64,000 nucleotides of DNA from Mycolicibacterium rutilum. GTDB lineage: Bacteria; Actinomycetota; Actinomycetes; Mycobacteriales; Mycobacteriaceae. Of the stretch, positions 51,072 to 59,410 are shown piece by piece. A program made the position numbers and the translations under genes. Each line of letters begins with the position of its first letter. Position 1 is the first letter of the stretch. The stretch covers positions 5,022,001-5,086,000 of the forward strand of contig NZ_LT629971.1 of assembly GCF_900108565.1 (NCBI RefSeq), read 5' to 3'. Under the pieces are notes generated by a model that was not told the DNA's origin, did no database searches, and worked only from the letters and a program-made list of their open reading frames with translations.

Positions 51072-51114
51072 AGTCCGGCGAACCCATACAGGACGTGTGA
51101 GCGGTGGAGGTGTC

Positions 51115-52404
51115 GTGGGGCGCCCTCGGATGACCCCTAAGCGGTCCGATCGGTCCTCGGACGACGGCACGCGTCGCACCGAGATCTTACAGACGGCCGC
51201 GCTGCTCATCGCGACGTCGGGGTTGCGCACCTCGCTGCAGGAGATCGCGGATGCCGCAGGCATCCTGCCCGGCAGCCTGTATCACCACTTCGAATCCAAG
51301 GAAGCCATCCTCGTCGAGCTGCTCCGGCGTTATCACGACGACCTCGACCGCATCGCCGAGCAGGCGATGGACCGGCTCGACGACGCGAGCCCGGGGTCGG
51401 CATTCGACCGCATCGTCGACCTGGGCTCGGAAATCGCGCAGTGCGCGGTCACCCATCGCGCGGCGCTGCAGATGACGTTCTACGAGGCGCCCACCTCGAA
51501 CCCGGAGCTGGCTGCGCTGGCCCAGAAGCGGCCGTCGTCGGTCCTGGAAGCGATGGTGCAGACGCTGCGGGCGGCGCGCTGGAGCGGTTACCTGCGTGCG
51601 GACGTGGACCTTCCGGTTCTGGCGGACCGCATCGTGCAGGCGATGCGCCAGGTCGGGCTCGACGTCATCCGGCACACCGCGGGCGCCGACAAGGTGGCCA
51701 CGCTGATGTGCAGAATCCTGCTCGAGGGCCTGGCCACCGTTCCCCCGACCGACGCCGCGCTCGACCGCTCGGCGGCGTTCCTCGCGGCCGACGAGGTGGT
51801 GCGGTCGTGGAGCGAGGAGGCCGAGTCTGCGCCCGACGACAAGGGTGCCCACGTGCGCGCCGTGGCCCGCGCCGAATTCGGCCGCAAGGGCTATGAGGTC
51901 ACCACGATCCGAGACATCGCGTCGGCGTCGGGCCTGGGCACCGGGACGGTGTACCGGCTGATCGGTTCGAAGGAAGAACTGCTCGCCTCGATCATGCAGT
52001 CGTTCAGCGAGAAGATCGCCGGCATCGGGTGGACCACCGTGTTGCGTTCGGATTCGACGCCCGTGGAGAAGCTCGATGCGCTGAGCTGGGTGCACACCAA
52101 CGCGCTCGCCCAGTTCGGCGACGAGTTCCGCATCCAGCTGGCCTGGATGCGGCAGTCCCCGCCCGACACCCCGAACATCGCTTGGCTGTTCACCAAGCGG
52201 CTGCGCCAGATGAAGTCTGTTCTCGTGGAGGGCATCCGGGCCGGGGAGATCGCCATCGACAGCCCGTCGAACGAGGTCCTCGCACGCTGCGTGCTCGGGG
52301 TGTCGTGGATACCGGAGAACATCCTGCATGACATCGGCATCCGGCCGTCGCTGCTGCACGTACGGGACACGATGCTGCGCGGCGTGATTAACCGCGAGCA
52401 GTGA
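51115..52404 (+). CDS. Double-TetR transcriptional regulator, Mce3R-like
   Basis: The 429-residue protein fuses two TetR units. The first DNA-binding domain (about residues 15-60) is TEILQTAALLIATSGLRTSL...GSLYHHFESKEAILVELL. The second (about 245-290) is ARAEFGRKGYEVTTIRDIASASGLGTGTVYRLIGSKEELL. Each is followed by a helical ligand-binding region. This tandem layout is that of Mce3R, the repressor of mce3 and lipid-oxidation genes in M. tuberculosis, which is reported to bind a non-palindromic site. GTG 51115 follows GGAGG by four bases; an in-frame GTG at 51097 lacks a site. It lies between divergent and convergent P450 genes and is probably the repressor of the shared element. Confidence 0.88.
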   Translation: MGRPRMTPKRSDRSSDDGTRRTEILQTAALLIATSGLRTSLQEIADAAGILPGSLYHHFESKEAILVELLRRYHDDLDRIAEQAMDRLDDASPGSAFDRIVDLGSEIAQCAVTHRAALQMTFYEAPTSNPELAALAQKRPSSVLEAMVQTLRAARWSGYLRADVDLPVLADRIVQAMRQVGLDVIRHTAGADKVATLMCRILLEGLATVPPTDAALDRSAAFLAADEVVRSWSEEAESAPDDKGAHVRAVARAEFGRKGYEVTTIRDIASASGLGTGTVYRLIGSKEELLASIMQSFSEKIAGIGWTTVLRSDSTPVEKLDALSWVHTNALAQFGDEFRIQLAWMRQSPPDTPNIAWLFTKRLRQMKSVLVEGIRAGEIAIDSPSNEVLARCVLGVSWIPENILHDIGIRPSLLHVRDTMLRGVINREQ

Positions 52405-52412
52405 GCGCCGTG

Positions 52413-53609
52413 CTAGCCGACCCTGATCGGTAACTTTCCCCAGCCGCGCACACTGGCGGTGTGCGCCATCGCCGCACCGTCGTAGTCGACGTCCCATTCG
52501 GGCCAACGGCTGAGGATCTCCTCCAGCGCAACCCGGGCCTGCATCCGCGCCAGCGCCGAGCCCAGGCAGAAGTGCACGCCCTGGCCGAAAGACAGATGCG
52601 CGGCGTTGCGGTGGATGTCGAACCGCTCACCGTCGGGGTAGTGCCGCTCGTCGCGGTTGGCGGATCCGTTGAGCAGCAACATGGTCGAGCCTTCCGGGAT
52701 GGTCCGGCCGCGACAATCGGAGTCGTGTGCGACGTAGCGTGCCTGCACCGGCGACGGCGCCTGGTACCTGAGCACCTCCTCGATCGCGCCTGGGATCAGC
52801 GAGAAGTCGGCGACCAGTTCATTGCGCTGGTCGGGATGTTCGGCCAGCACTTGCCCGATGAACCCGATCAGCCGCGTGGTGGTCTCGTTGCCCGCTCCGG
52901 CGATCATGCTGGTGTAGGTGAGCACCTCGGTCCGGGTCAGCGGACGTGTCGTACCGTTCTCCTCGATCCGCGCGTTGAGCAGTTGGGTCATCAGGTCGTC
53001 GGAGGGGTGGTCCGCGCGCCACTCGATGTAGTCGGCGAACAACTGATAACTGTTCTCGAACGTCTCGGCGGTGACCGCCTTGAACGTGCCTTCTACGAGC
53101 CCGATCGCCCCGCCGGTCGTGTCGCGGATCTGGGCCTGGTCCGTCTCGGGTATGCCGAGCAGATAACCGATGGTGCGCATGGGGATCTGGGCACCGAGAT
53201 CCCCGATGAGGTCGAAGCTGTCGGCGCTCGCGAGCGGGTCGAGCACTCGCGCACAGAACTGCCGTGTCAGTGGTTCGATCGCGGCCATCCGCCGCGGGGT
53301 GAACACCTTCGACAACAGTCGCCGGTGCAGTTCGTGCAGCGGCGGATCCTCGAACAGGATGACCCCCGGGGGTACCTCGATACCGCTCTTGATGACGTCC
53401 ATCGTGGTGCCGCGGCCCGATCGGTAGGTGTGCCAGTTGGGCAGTTCGCGCGCGACATCCTCGTAGCGGCTCAGCGCGTAGAAGTCGTATTTCTCGTTGT
53501 AGTAGAGCGGCGCTTCGTCGCGCATCCGCTTCCAGACCGGGTACGGGTCGTCGTCGATCGCGAAGTCGAACGGGTCATAGTACAGGTCAACGGTCTTCGT
53601 GCTCGCCAC
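52413..53609 (-). CDS. Cytochrome P450
   Basis: The 398-residue P450 has the I-helix MIAGAGNETTTRLIG, EEVLRYQAP (ExxR) and SFGQGVHFCLGSALARMQ (haem-ligand Cys). It differs from the other three P450s, notably by Asn in AGAGNETT, so it belongs to another family. It starts 15 bases after the reductase gene and is likely translated from the same message. Its stop lies eight bases from that of the convergent regulator gene. Confidence 0.93.
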   Translation of the reverse strand: MASTKTVDLYYDPFDFAIDDDPYPVWKRMRDEAPLYYNEKYDFYALSRYEDVARELPNWHTYRSGRGTTMDVIKSGIEVPPGVILFEDPPLHELHRRLLSKVFTPRRMAAIEPLTRQFCARVLDPLASADSFDLIGDLGAQIPMRTIGYLLGIPETDQAQIRDTTGGAIGLVEGTFKAVTAETFENSYQLFADYIEWRADHPSDDLMTQLLNARIEENGTTRPLTRTEVLTYTSMIAGAGNETTTRLIGFIGQVLAEHPDQRNELVADFSLIPGAIEEVLRYQAPSPVQARYVAHDSDCRGRTIPEGSTMLLLNGSANRDERHYPDGERFDIHRNAAHLSFGQGVHFCLGSALARMQARVALEEILSRWPEWDVDYDGAAMAHTASVRGWGKLPIRVG

Positions 53610-53624
53610 GCTGCTCCCCTTTCA

Positions 53625-54698
53625 TCAGTCGAAGGCGTACCGCGGCAGCGTGTTCGGCATGTCCAGCGAGCTCAGCAGACCGGCCGGGGCCTCGACGACG
53701 TACGGGATGGCGTTGACCACGCGCATCGCGGTCGCCGCCATCGCCGCGTGCCCGGCGCCGTGGCCTTCGGCCTCACCGAGGTTCATCGCGCAGTGGATGT
53801 CGGGATCGCCCTCGATGTCGACGCGGTAGGTCGCGTCGAACTCCGACGCCAGCCAGTCGGGTGCCACGTCGCGCGCCATCCGGATGATGTGTTCGATCAC
53901 GATGGCCTCGCGCCCGTTGACCACGCCGGCGGCCCGGGTGCACACCGCCCCGCAGGTGCCTGCCTTGATGGTGCCGAATGCGACCTCGATGTCGCGATCG
54001 GTGAGGCGCCGGTCGAGCGAACCGCGGACCTCGGACACCTCGACTCCCAGGCCCGCCGCCATCAGGTGAATCGGTGCCTTCCAGGCCATTTCGATGAAGC
54101 CAGGCGTCTTCAGCAGCGGTTCGAAGTCGAGCGGGTGACCGAAACCCATCCCGTTCATCATCACGTCGGCGACCGGGTAGTGGTCATTGAGCGCAACTTC
54201 GGTGACCTTGATGCAGTCGATCTTCTTCGATTGCGTCGCGAGCAGGAGCGCGAGTTGGTCGGAGCCGAACCCGGGGAAGATGCCCGACGCGTAGAACGAC
54301 GCGTCGCCCGACTTGGCCGCCTGTGCCATCTGGTCGCGCCAGTCAGGCGAGTAGTACGCCGGCGGGTAGACCAAGGAGGTCGACGTGGTGGAAACGACGT
54401 TGATGCCCGCTTCGAGCAGGCGGAGATAATCCGGCACAGCACCCGCATCGCGTTCCGGGCCGCTCGCCGCATACACGACGCAGTCGGGTTGCAGTGCGAT
54501 CAGCGCATCGGCGTCATTGGTGGCGGCGATCCCGAGCCGGTCCCCGCCGGCCAGTTCCCCGGCGTCCTTGCCGACCTTCTCCTCGGAGTGCACCCAGACG
54601 CCGACGAGTACCATGTCGGGCCTACGCCGGATCGCGTCGATGGCGATCGATCCGACGCCCCCCGTCGACCAAACCACTGTTCGCAGTGGTGATGTCAC
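53625..54698 (-). CDS. NAD(P)-binding dehydrogenase, dihydrodipicolinate-reductase-like
   Basis: The 357-residue protein has an N-terminal Rossmann fold (TVVWSTGGVGSIAIDAI; GVWVHSEEKVGKDAGEL). The C-terminal part matches the DapB-like or amine-dehydrogenase family that is often annotated as dihydrodipicolinate reductase in mycobacteria (ASGIFPGFGSDQLALLL). It is not DapB itself, as it is too long. GTG 54698 follows AGGAGG by five bases. A 46-codon frame ends across this start (ATGTGA). The protein probably reduces a pathway intermediate; the substrate is unknown. Confidence 0.82.
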   Translation of the reverse strand: MTSPLRTVVWSTGGVGSIAIDAIRRRPDMVLVGVWVHSEEKVGKDAGELAGGDRLGIAATNDADALIALQPDCVVYAASGPERDAGAVPDYLRLLEAGINVVSTTSTSLVYPPAYYSPDWRDQMAQAAKSGDASFYASGIFPGFGSDQLALLLATQSKKIDCIKVTEVALNDHYPVADVMMNGMGFGHPLDFEPLLKTPGFIEMAWKAPIHLMAAGLGVEVSEVRGSLDRRLTDRDIEVAFGTIKAGTCGAVCTRAAGVVNGREAIVIEHIIRMARDVAPDWLASEFDATYRVDIEGDPDIHCAMNLGEAEGHGAGHAAMAATAMRVVNAIPYVVEAPAGLLSSLDMPNTLPRYAFD

Positions 54699-54835
54699 AT
54701 CGCCTCCTGAGTTGTGTCGTGTGCTCGCTCGACCGCCATGGCCGCGCGTTCGAGGTAGGGCCAGGCGATGTCCGACGCCGAAGGCGCAGCAGACGCGCCC
54801 GCGGCGACGATGGCGAGCTGCCGGGGTGCGCGCAT
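54695..54835 (-). CDS. Possible 46-codon upstream open reading frame
   Basis: Starting at ATG 54835 and ending TGA 54695-54697, this frame encodes MRAPRQLAIVAAGASAAPSA and a further 26 residues including DIAWPYLERAAMAVERAHD. The composition is coding-like and the frame is open further upstream. Its final ATG codon overlaps the GTG of the reductase (ATGTGA), so it could be a leader peptide or a remnant of a larger gene. No clear ribosome site is present. Confidence 0.4.
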   Translation of the reverse strand: MRAPRQLAIVAAGASAAPSASDIAWPYLERAAMAVERAHDTTQEAM

Positions 54836-54891
54836 GTCGACCGCAGCGCGAACATCAGCGCGCCGCCAAGGGTCGTCACACCGACGACCTT

Positions 54892-54907
54892 AACCTAAAT
54901 TTTGTTC
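54892..54907 (-). promoter_or_regulatory. Shared operator-like element, proximal to reductase gene
   Basis: GAACAAAATTTAGGTT on the minus strand fits the consensus closely. It lies 36 bases from the next element in opposite orientation. It would sit in the 5' part of the reductase transcript. Confidence 0.6.
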
Positions 54908-54935
54908 AGCACGTGCCGGTTCCTGTCGCGGTTTC

Positions 54936-54959
54936 AGCCTACGGAGCAAACGTTAGGTT
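54936..54959 (-). promoter_or_regulatory. Candidate promoter -10 and operator (class II), reductase-P450 operon
   Basis: TAGGCT (54936-54941) on the minus strand is a fair -10. The shared element, plus strand GAGCAAACGTTAGGTT (54944-54959), lies just upstream, as in the other class II promoters. The -35 is weak. Confidence 0.5.
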
Positions 54960-54988
54960 TTGAGGGGGCTGACATCCATACGACGCCT

Positions 54989-55471
54989 TCAGTTGATCCG
55001 GGTCACCGTCAGCGGCATCTCGACGTCGAGCACCTTGTTGAATCCGCATGCGCCACTCGGGCCTTCGGTCTTGTCCCATCCGACGTAGCGGCCTGGTTCG
55101 GGTGGGTAGACGGCCCAGAACATGAACGACTGCTTGCCCGGGTGGGCGGTGCCGTCGATACAGGGCTCCCAGTCCGGGACGGTGCGGGTGACCTTCCAGC
55201 GACCGCTCATGTAGACGAGGTCGCCGCTCCAGCCCTGGTCGCTGACCACGCGTCCGGCGCAGTCCTGATACGTGGTGCACGTCGAGGTGACCGTCCACGT
55301 CTGGGTGACGCTGTACTCGTCGTGGCGCGAGTCGTTGGTCTCGGCGAACCGACCGTCCGAGAACACCGTGAACGTGCCGTTGATCGCCACCTCGTCCTGC
55401 GCCCGCGCGGGCGTCGCGACGCCGACCGCGCATACCAGCGCCACCGCGGCCGTCGCCAGCGCGCGGATCAC
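54989..55471 (-). CDS. Secreted protein encoded at the end of the mce operon
   Basis: The 160-residue protein has a signal peptide (VIRALATAAVALVCAVGVATPARAQ). A beta-rich domain follows, with cysteine pairs in TSTCTTYQDCAG and EPCIDG...GACGFNK and several tryptophans (DQGWSGDLVYMSGRWKV). GTG 55471 overlaps the mceF stop by GTGA and has CGGAGG seven bases upstream, so it is preferred to ATG 55504. I do not recognise a family; related secreted proteins occur near other mycobacterial mce genes. Co-translation with MceF suggests a role in the Mce complex. Confidence 0.78.
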   Translation of the reverse strand: MIRALATAAVALVCAVGVATPARAQDEVAINGTFTVFSDGRFAETNDSRHDEYSVTQTWTVTSTCTTYQDCAGRVVSDQGWSGDLVYMSGRWKVTRTVPDWEPCIDGTAHPGKQSFMFWAVYPPEPGRYVGWDKTEGPSGACGFNKVLDVEMPLTVTRIN

Positions 55472-56940
55472 GGTGCGCCTCCGGGGAATAAGAGATCCTG
55501 CCATGTCCGCGGCGGCTCGACGAGGTCGGTTTGTCTGCCGACGTTCCCGTCCGGCGTCGCGTACTGGCCGCTCTGCGGGTCGTAGTGCGCGATGGCAACC
55601 GACGGATCGGGTGCTGCCCCCTCCGCCGGCGGAGGAAGCGCGGTTCCCTCCACGGGTGCGAACAGGTTCTCGTCGGCGGTGACTCGGCCGTCCGGCGGCA
55701 CGCCCTGTGCGATCAGGTTGGGGTCGATCGGGTACGCGCCCAACGAATGCTGACGCATCGCCAGAGGCTTATAGGGCTGATCGCTGTAGCACTGTTCGAC
55801 GGTCGGGGCGCGCTTGCCGGGAACCCCCATGCACGGCGCGTTGCGCGCGCCGCGCACCACGATCGGTGAGTCCTGCGGAAGTTTGCAGTAGACGCCGTCC
55901 GGGGTGTCGATGGTGGTGAGGTCTGCGGGACTGCGCCACGCCGAGGGCGGGAGGAAGCCGACCGTGCACGGGTTCGGATCGGTCATCTGAACTCTGAAGT
56001 CGCCGAGCGGAATTCCGGTCGGATTGTTCTCAGGCGCGTTGGACTGCACGTTGGCCACAAACGACGGCAGCAGCACGAGCACCTGTTCGAGCGACGGCCG
56101 GTAGGTCACCGCCACTTGACCGAAGGTGGTCATGTTCGCCAGCAGCACCGGCAGCGTCGGTTTGACCTGCTCGAACAGCGCAGCAGCCTCGTCAGCGGCC
56201 GGCGGCCCCTGGGTCAGCAGAGTGCGGATCTGCGGGTCGTCGGCCACCACCTGTCCGGTGATACCGGTGAGGCTGCGCGCCCACTGGCGCAGAGCATCGG
56301 TGGTCTGCGCCTGCGCATCGAGAAGGGGCACGGAGTCCTCGGCCAGCGTGGCGGAGCGGGCGGCATCACGGTTGAGGTCGCCCAAAAGCGTTGACGACGA
56401 GTCAATCAGGGATCCCATGTCATAACCGGCGCCGCCGAACGCCGTGTACGAGTCGTCGATCAGCGCGTTCAGCTGACCCGTGGGGATGCTCCCGATCAGT
56501 GTGTTCATCTGTTCGAGCATCGGGCTGACCGGTTGCGGGATCGTGGTGTCGGCCATCGGGATCACCGACCCGTCCTGAAGGTAAGGCGGCTGGTCGGTGC
56601 GCGGGAGCAGTTCGACGTATTGTTCGCCGACCGCCGAGACGCTACGCACCTCCGCAACCAGGTCGGCGGGGATCTTCGGTGAGGTGTCGAGCCGCAGCGT
56701 CGCGGTGGCCTTCGTGCGTGACACGTCCATGCCGGTCACCTTGCCGACCTGCACACCGCGGTAGGTGACGTTCGCGAACCGGTAGAGGCCGCCGGAGGCG
56801 GGCAGCTCGAGGGTCACGGTGATCTTTCCGACGCCCAGCAGTGTGGGCACCTGCATATAGGCGAACACCATCGCCAGCACACCGACGATCGACGCGATCG
56901 TGAAGATCACCAACTGGATCCGGATCAGCCTTGGCAACAT
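55468..56940 (-). CDS. MCE family protein, MceF
   Basis: The 490-residue protein has an N-terminal membrane anchor (LIRIQLVIFTIASIVGVLAMVFAYMQV), an MCE domain (YRFANVTYRGVQVGKVTGMDVS), and a long helical stretch to about residue 310. A proline-rich C-terminal tail with several cysteines follows (PCTVGFLPPS, VYCKLPQDSP, APCMGVPGKR), typical for MceF. MCE proteins form hexameric lipid channels across the periplasm. It overlaps mceE by TGATG and is the last of the six mce genes. ATG 56940 is the clear start. Confidence 0.92.
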   Translation of the reverse strand: MLPRLIRIQLVIFTIASIVGVLAMVFAYMQVPTLLGVGKITVTLELPASGGLYRFANVTYRGVQVGKVTGMDVSRTKATATLRLDTSPKIPADLVAEVRSVSAVGEQYVELLPRTDQPPYLQDGSVIPMADTTIPQPVSPMLEQMNTLIGSIPTGQLNALIDDSYTAFGGAGYDMGSLIDSSSTLLGDLNRDAARSATLAEDSVPLLDAQAQTTDALRQWARSLTGITGQVVADDPQIRTLLTQGPPAADEAAALFEQVKPTLPVLLANMTTFGQVAVTYRPSLEQVLVLLPSFVANVQSNAPENNPTGIPLGDFRVQMTDPNPCTVGFLPPSAWRSPADLTTIDTPDGVYCKLPQDSPIVVRGARNAPCMGVPGKRAPTVEQCYSDQPYKPLAMRQHSLGAYPIDPNLIAQGVPPDGRVTADENLFAPVEGTALPPPAEGAAPDPSVAIAHYDPQSGQYATPDGNVGRQTDLVEPPRTWQDLLFPGGAP

Positions 56941-58100
56941 CAGCCCCCACCCCCCGGCTCCCACGGCGCGGGCGCCGCGTTGGGAATCGGCCCGAACGGA
57001 GGCGAGGTACCCACGCCCAGCGGAAATTTCGTGTAGTACGCGTCGTATCCCGGGTCGCCCGGCGCGGGTACCAGCGACGCCCGGTCCTGGCCGAGCGCCG
57101 TGCCCAGCAGCAGTCCCCGTTTGATCCGGGCATTGGTCAGGTCGACCGTCACCCACAGATTCATGTAGTCGCCGCGGATGCCCCGGTCGATCAGGTTCTG
57201 CGACATCGGGAAGGTCGGCAACCAGGCCAGTGCGGTGTCGATCTCGGGTCCGACGTCGCCCAACGCACGCAGCGTCGGCGCCAGGTTCTGCAGGTTGGTC
57301 ACCAGATCGGCCTGGGTGTCGTTGATGAGGCCGGTCAGCGTTCCGCTGAACTCCCCCAGCCGCTGCAGCGCGGTGCTGAACCTGGGCCGCTCCCTGACCA
57401 GCACGTCGAGCGCCGGCGGTATCTTGCGCAACGCCCGGGTCAGCACCTGTTGCTCGTCACCCAATCGCTGTGCGAACCGGTTGAGTTCGCCGATGGTGGC
57501 GATGATGTTGTCGCGCTGTTGATACAAGGTTCCCACAAAGGTGTCGAGGCGTGTGATCAGGTCGCGGACGTTGCCCTGCCGCCCCGACAGCGCGGCGTTG
57601 AAATTGGCGATGATGTCGCCGATCTGGCCCAGCCCCCCGCCGTTGACGACGGCCGCCAGTGAGGCCAGCGTCTGTTCGGTCGACGGATAGGTCGAGGTCC
57701 CCTCCAGCCCGACCGTCGCGCCCGGGCGCAACCGCCCGCGCGGCGCCTCCCCCGGCGGTGGGTCCAGCGCGACGTGCATGGATCCCAACAGGCTGGTCTG
57801 ACCGACGGTCGCGACGGCGTTGGCGGGCACCGCGACGTCCGGTTCGACCGATACCTCGAGGTCGATGTGCCAGCCGTGCAACGTCATCGCACCGACACTG
57901 CCGACCACGACGTCGTCGATCATCACCGGCGAGTTCGACTCGAGTGTGCCGATGTTTGCGAGTTCGAGGTGGTAGACGGCCGCGTCGGAGCCGCGCCCGA
58001 CCGCTCCGGGCAGCGGCAGCGAGTTCACACCCTGAAGCGAACACCCGGTGACCGTCAGCACCGCACTGAGGCTCATCGCCGCCATCCGTCTGCCGATCAT
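56940..58100 (-). CDS. MCE family lipoprotein, MceE
   Basis: The 386-residue protein has a lipoprotein signal peptide with the lipobox VTGC at about residues 17-20, the usual feature of the fifth gene in mce operons (LprK/LprN-type). The MCE domain follows (YHLELANIGTLESNSPVMIDDVVVGSVGAM), then helical coils and a Pro/Gly-rich end. It overlaps mceD by ATGA and mceF by one base. It would be anchored in the outer leaflet of the inner membrane and be part of a hetero-hexameric Mce channel. Confidence 0.92.
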   Translation of the reverse strand: MIGRRMAAMSLSAVLTVTGCSLQGVNSLPLPGAVGRGSDAAVYHLELANIGTLESNSPVMIDDVVVGSVGAMTLHGWHIDLEVSVEPDVAVPANAVATVGQTSLLGSMHVALDPPPGEAPRGRLRPGATVGLEGTSTYPSTEQTLASLAAVVNGGGLGQIGDIIANFNAALSGRQGNVRDLITRLDTFVGTLYQQRDNIIATIGELNRFAQRLGDEQQVLTRALRKIPPALDVLVRERPRFSTALQRLGEFSGTLTGLINDTQADLVTNLQNLAPTLRALGDVGPEIDTALAWLPTFPMSQNLIDRGIRGDYMNLWVTVDLTNARIKRGLLLGTALGQDRASLVPAPGDPGYDAYYTKFPLGVGTSPPFGPIPNAAPAPWEPGGGG

Positions 58101-59410
58101 GATGGTGTCCCTTCACCATGCGGTTGTTCGGCGGGCAACAGCATCCCGGGCAGCGTCGGCGGCGCCCACCCCGGCGGCGGCGGCACGTCACCCGCACCGG
58201 TGTAGGCCGAAACCGCGGGGGGCGGCTCCGGTTCCCGCGTGGGCCCGACCGCTCCCGGCATCAGTTCCGGTTCGGTGTAGCGCAGCATGTACGACGGCGG
58301 GTTCGACGACAGGAACAGGCTGAACGGGAACGGCAGATTGTTGAAGTTCGCCGTGCGCAGGCCCGGGCCGAGGTACTGCGCGCACAACTTGCCGGTGGTC
58401 GGGGCGGTGACGTTCTCCAGGGCCCCGATCATGCCGCAGATGAACCACACCGGATTCGACATGTTGTTGAGCACGAACACGCCACTGGCGGCACCGGTGC
58501 GGGGGTCGAACATGTTGACCGCGTTGGCAATCGAGTGCGGCGCGATGTGCAGCACGTTCTCCAGCGCCATGCGGTTCTCGGCGAGGGTCTGCGTGACATT
58601 GGTCAGCCGCTGGATCTGTTCGGCGGTCTTGTCGCGGGTGCCGCGGATGAACCGGGTGGTCTCGCCGACGACCTCGGACAGGTTCGTCAGCGCGGCGTCG
58701 AGGTCGGATCGGCTGTCGTCGACCACGCTGGTCAGGGTCGCAAACCGGTCCTGGAACTGGACGATCTGCGTGTTGCTGTCCCGCAGGGCGGTGACGAAGG
58801 TCTGCAGGTGGGCGATCGTATCGACGATGTTGCCGCTGCCGTCGGCGAGAATCCTGCCGACGCCGGACAATTGCGCCATCGTTTCGCGCAGCTTGCCACC
58901 GTTCCCGTCCAACGCGGTCGCCGCGCTGTCGATGAATCGGCCGACCGATCCGGTGGACATCCCGCCGGCCGGCCCGAGGTCGGTCGCCAGGCGCATCAAC
59001 TGTTCCTTGACCTCGTTCCACTCGACCGGGATCGCGGTGCGGTCCAGCGGGATCACCGCCCCGTCGGCCATCACCGGACCCGACTCGTACGCGGGAGTGA
59101 GTTGCACATACCGGGCGGACACCAGGTTCTGCGCGACGATCACCGCCTTGGCGTCGGCGGGCACGCGGATGCCGCGCTGGACGGCCAACCTCATTTCCGC
59201 CTGTGTACCGACCGGACGGATCGACTCGATGGTGCCGACCTTGACCCCGGCGATGCGCACCTCGTCCCCGGGATATATCGCGGTGGCGGTGGCGAACTGC
59301 GCGGTGATCACGGTCGGCCGCAGCACCGTCTGCCGGACGAGCACCACGGCACCGCCGAGCAGGATGGCGACCAATGCGACGGCGAGAACCCGCTTTCCGA
59401 TCGTGCTCAT
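58097..59410 (-). CDS. MCE family protein, MceD
   Basis: The 437-residue protein has an N-terminal anchor (VLAVALVAILLGGAVVLV), an MCE domain (ITAQFATATAIYPGDEVRIAGVKVGTIESI), helical coils to about 330, and a Pro-rich C-terminal tail (PEPPPAVSAYTGAGDVPPPPGW). Proline-rich tails are typical for MceD. It overlaps mceC and mceE by ATGA junctions. ATG 59410 is well supported by the overlap. Confidence 0.92.
   Translation of the reverse strand: MSTIGKRVLAVALVAILLGGAVVLVRQTVLRPTVITAQFATATAIYPGDEVRIAGVKVGTIESIRPVGTQAEMRLAVQRGIRVPADAKAVIVAQNLVSARYVQLTPAYESGPVMADGAVIPLDRTAIPVEWNEVKEQLMRLATDLGPAGGMSTGSVGRFIDSAATALDGNGGKLRETMAQLSGVGRILADGSGNIVDTIAHLQTFVTALRDSNTQIVQFQDRFATLTSVVDDSRSDLDAALTNLSEVVGETTRFIRGTRDKTAEQIQRLTNVTQTLAENRMALENVLHIAPHSIANAVNMFDPRTGAASGVFVLNNMSNPVWFICGMIGALENVTAPTTGKLCAQYLGPGLRTANFNNLPFPFSLFLSSNPPSYMLRYTEPELMPGAVGPTREPEPPPAVSAYTGAGDVPPPPGWAPPTLPGMLLPAEQPHGEGTPS

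Noticed and set aside
54622..54879. 85-residue minus-strand open frame before the reductase gene
   Set aside because: Its translation is Arg/Ser/Pro-rich with no fold-like pattern and runs out of frame through the reductase start; the 46-codon frame in the other phase looks more coding-like.
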